In this document: positions 4,966 to 6,430 of the stretch, piece by piece
How the letters are laid out: each line of letters starts with the position of its first letter
Position numbering within the stretch: the stretch's first letter is position 1
Assembly: GCA_027450125.1 (NCBI GenBank)
Contig: DAIDKG010000183.1
Location: forward strand, 1 to 6,430
Source: Bordetella sp.
GTDB taxonomy: Bacteria; Pseudomonadota; Gammaproteobacteria; Burkholderiales; Burkholderiaceae_B
Direction: 5' to 3'
DNA: 6,430 nucleotides
Made by a program: the position numbers and the translations under genes
The notes under the pieces: model-generated
The model's input: only the letters and a program-made list of their open reading frames with translations
Told to the model about the DNA's origin: nothing
The model's database searches: none

Positions 4966-6430
4966 TTAAGACTTCTTCTCGGCAATCACCGCATCGGCCA
5001 CCACCTTGGGCGCCTCGGCGTAGTGCTTGAACTCCATGGTGTAGGTAGCCCTCCCCTGAGTCAGCGAGCGCAGCGAGGTCGAATAGCCGAACATCTCGGC
5101 CAAGGGCACTTCGGCGCGCACCAGCTTGCCGCCGCCGCCCGCGATGTCCTCCATGCCTTGCACCATGCCGCGCCGCGAGGCCAGATCGCCCATCACCGAG
5201 CCGGTGTAGTCCTCGGGCGTCTCGACCTCGACATGCATCATCGGCTCGAGCAGCACCGGCTTGGCGCGGCGCATGCCTTCCTTGAAGGCCATGCTGCCGG
5301 CCATGCGGAAGGCGTTCTCGTTGGAGTCGACGTCGTGATAGGAGCCGAAGACCAGCGTGGCCTTGATATCCACCACCGGATAGCCCGCCAGCACGCCGGC
5401 GTTGAGACTGTCGCGGATGCCGCGCTCTACCGCCGGGATGAACTCGCGCGGCACCACGCCGCCCTTGATGGCATCGACGAACTCGAATCCTGCGCCGGGT
5501 TCCTGCGGTTCGAGCTTGAGCACCGCGTGGCCGTACTGGCCGCGCCCGCCCGATTGCTTGACGAACTTGCCTTCGACCTCGTCGACCGTCGCGCGTATGG
5601 TCTCGCGGTAAGCCACTTGCGGCTTGCCGACGTTGGCTTCGACGTGAAACTCGCGCTTCATGCGATCGACCAGGATCTCCAGGTGCAGTTCGCCCATGCC
5701 CGAGATGATGGTCTGGCCGGATTCCTCGTCGGTATGCACTCGGAAGGACGGGTCTTCCTGCGCCAGGCGGTTGAGCGCCAGACCCATTTTTTCCTGGTCG
5801 GCCTTGGTCCTGGGTTCGACCGCCTGCGAGATGACCGGCTCGGGAAAGACCATGCGCTCCAGCACGATGATGTGCGCCGGATCGGTCAGCGTGTCGCCGG
5901 TGGTGACGTCCTTCAGGCCCACGGCGGCCGCGATGTCGCCAGCGTAGACCTCGCTGATCTCCTGCCGCGAATTGGCGTGCATCTGCAGGATGCGGCCCAG
6001 GCGCTCTTTCTTGTCCTTGATCGGGTTGAACAGCGTATCGCCCGACTTGACCACGCCCGAATAGACGCGGAAGAACACCAGCTGCCCGACGAAGGGGTCG
6101 GTCATGATCTTGAAGGCCAGCGCCGAGAAAGGCTCGGCATCGCCCGGGTGGCGCTCGATCTCCTTGTCGTCGACGGTGTGGCCCTTGATGGCGGGTACGT
6201 CCACCGGCGAAGGCAGGTAGTCGATGACGGCGTCCAGCATGGCCTGCACGCCCTTGTTCTTGAAGGCGCTGCCGCACAACATGGGAACGATTTCGTTGGC
6301 GATGGTGCGCGTGCGCAGGCCGAGCTTGATTTCGTCTTCGGTCAGCGGCTCGCCCGAGAGATATTTCTCGAGCAGCGCCTCGTTGGCCTCGGCCGCCTTC
6401 TCGATCATCTTGTCGTGCCACTCCTGCGCC
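4966..6430 (-). CDS. fusA: Elongation factor G, C-terminal 487 residues (5' end outside window)
   Basis: EF-G is the ribosomal translocase GTPase and also acts in ribosome recycling. The frame runs from the window edge to the TAA at 4966-4968. The family is about 700 residues, so roughly the first 215, including the P-loop and switch regions, lie to the right. Visible parts in order are the end of the G domain with the G5 motif SAFKNKG (54-60) and domain II from about 98 ([18 protein letters not shown]). Domain III spans about 197-275 ([11 protein letters not shown]). Domain IV spans about 276-395 with [10 protein letters not shown] and the tip loop GSYHDVDS; its His365 corresponds to the tip histidine of E. 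coli EF-G. Domain V follows ([28 protein letters not shown]). All motifs look intact, so this seems a canonical, working EF-G. The gene 3' of it is not tuf, so it is probably a second copy outside the str operon (often called fusA2). It is convergent with the hydrolase, with the 132-bp palindrome between them. Confidence 0.95.
   Translation of the reverse strand, partial: AQEWHDKMIEKAAEANEALLEKYLSGEPLTEDEIKLGLRTRTIANEIVPMLCGSAFKNKGVQAMLDAVIDYLPSPVDVPAIKGHTVDDKEIERHPGDAEPFSALAFKIMTDPFVGQLVFFRVYSGVVKSGDTLFNPIKDKKERLGRILQMHANSRQEISEVYAGDIAAAVGLKDVTTGDTLTDPAHIIVLERMVFPEPVISQAVEPRTKADQEKMGLALNRLAQEDPSFRVHTDEESGQTIISGMGELHLEILVDRMKREFHVEANVGKPQVAYRETIRATVDEVEGKFVKQSGGRGQYGHAVLKLEPQEPGAGFEFVDAIKGGVVPREFIPAVERGIRDSLNAGVLAGYPVVDIKATLVFGSYHDVDSNENAFRMAGSMAFKEGMRRAKPVLLEPMMHVEVETPEDYTGSVMGDLASRRGMVQGMEDIAGGGGKLVRAEVPLAEMFGYSTSLRSLTQGRATYTMEFKHYAEAPKVVADAVIAEKKS

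Noticed and set aside
4958..6421. 487-codon open frame on the - strand overlapping fusA in another frame
   Set aside because: The sequence is Arg/Gly-rich and unrecognisable, whereas the frame ending at 4966 gives unbroken EF-G.

Overview
The window is a high-GC stretch of bacterial chromosome that reads as a betaproteobacterium. Protein style and gene content suggest the Burkholderiales, most likely Alcaligenaceae (Bordetella/Achromobacter-like). That placement is an inference from recognised sequence style, not from a database match.

Left half (1-3235, + strand): the distal part of the tol-pal cell-envelope operon. It holds the C-terminal part of tolA, then tolB, pal and cpoB (ybgF). TolA is the inner-membrane protein that spans the periplasm, TolB is a periplasmic beta-propeller, Pal is the outer-membrane lipoprotein that binds peptidoglycan, and CpoB is a periplasmic coiled-coil/TPR protein. 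Together they energise outer-membrane constriction at division and link it to peptidoglycan synthesis. tolQ, tolR and the tolA start would lie to the left. A long hairpin and then a textbook intrinsic terminator sit between pal and cpoB, so cpoB is probably transcribed below the level of tolB-pal. A bidirectional terminator with a 23-bp perfect stem closes the operon.

Middle (3312-4783): two divergent genes. On the - strand is a YbaK/EbsC-family aminoacyl-tRNA deacylase, convergent with cpoB. On the + strand is an alpha/beta hydrolase of unknown substrate. The gap between them (3807-3976) holds only candidate -10 elements for each direction.

Right (4784-6430): a 182-bp gap dominated by a 132-bp imperfect palindrome (4802-4933), then the C-terminal 487 residues of elongation factor G on the - strand. 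The gene runs off the right edge. What follows its 3' end is not tuf, so this is probably a second fusA copy outside the str operon.

No intergenic stretch exceeds 300 bases. I see no tRNA, rRNA, CRISPR array, transposase or phage gene. The coding content is conserved housekeeping, and I do not find an undescribed multi-gene system. The points worth a second look are the 132-bp palindrome, the terminator inside the tol-pal operon, and the hydrolase with no acid residue at the usual place.
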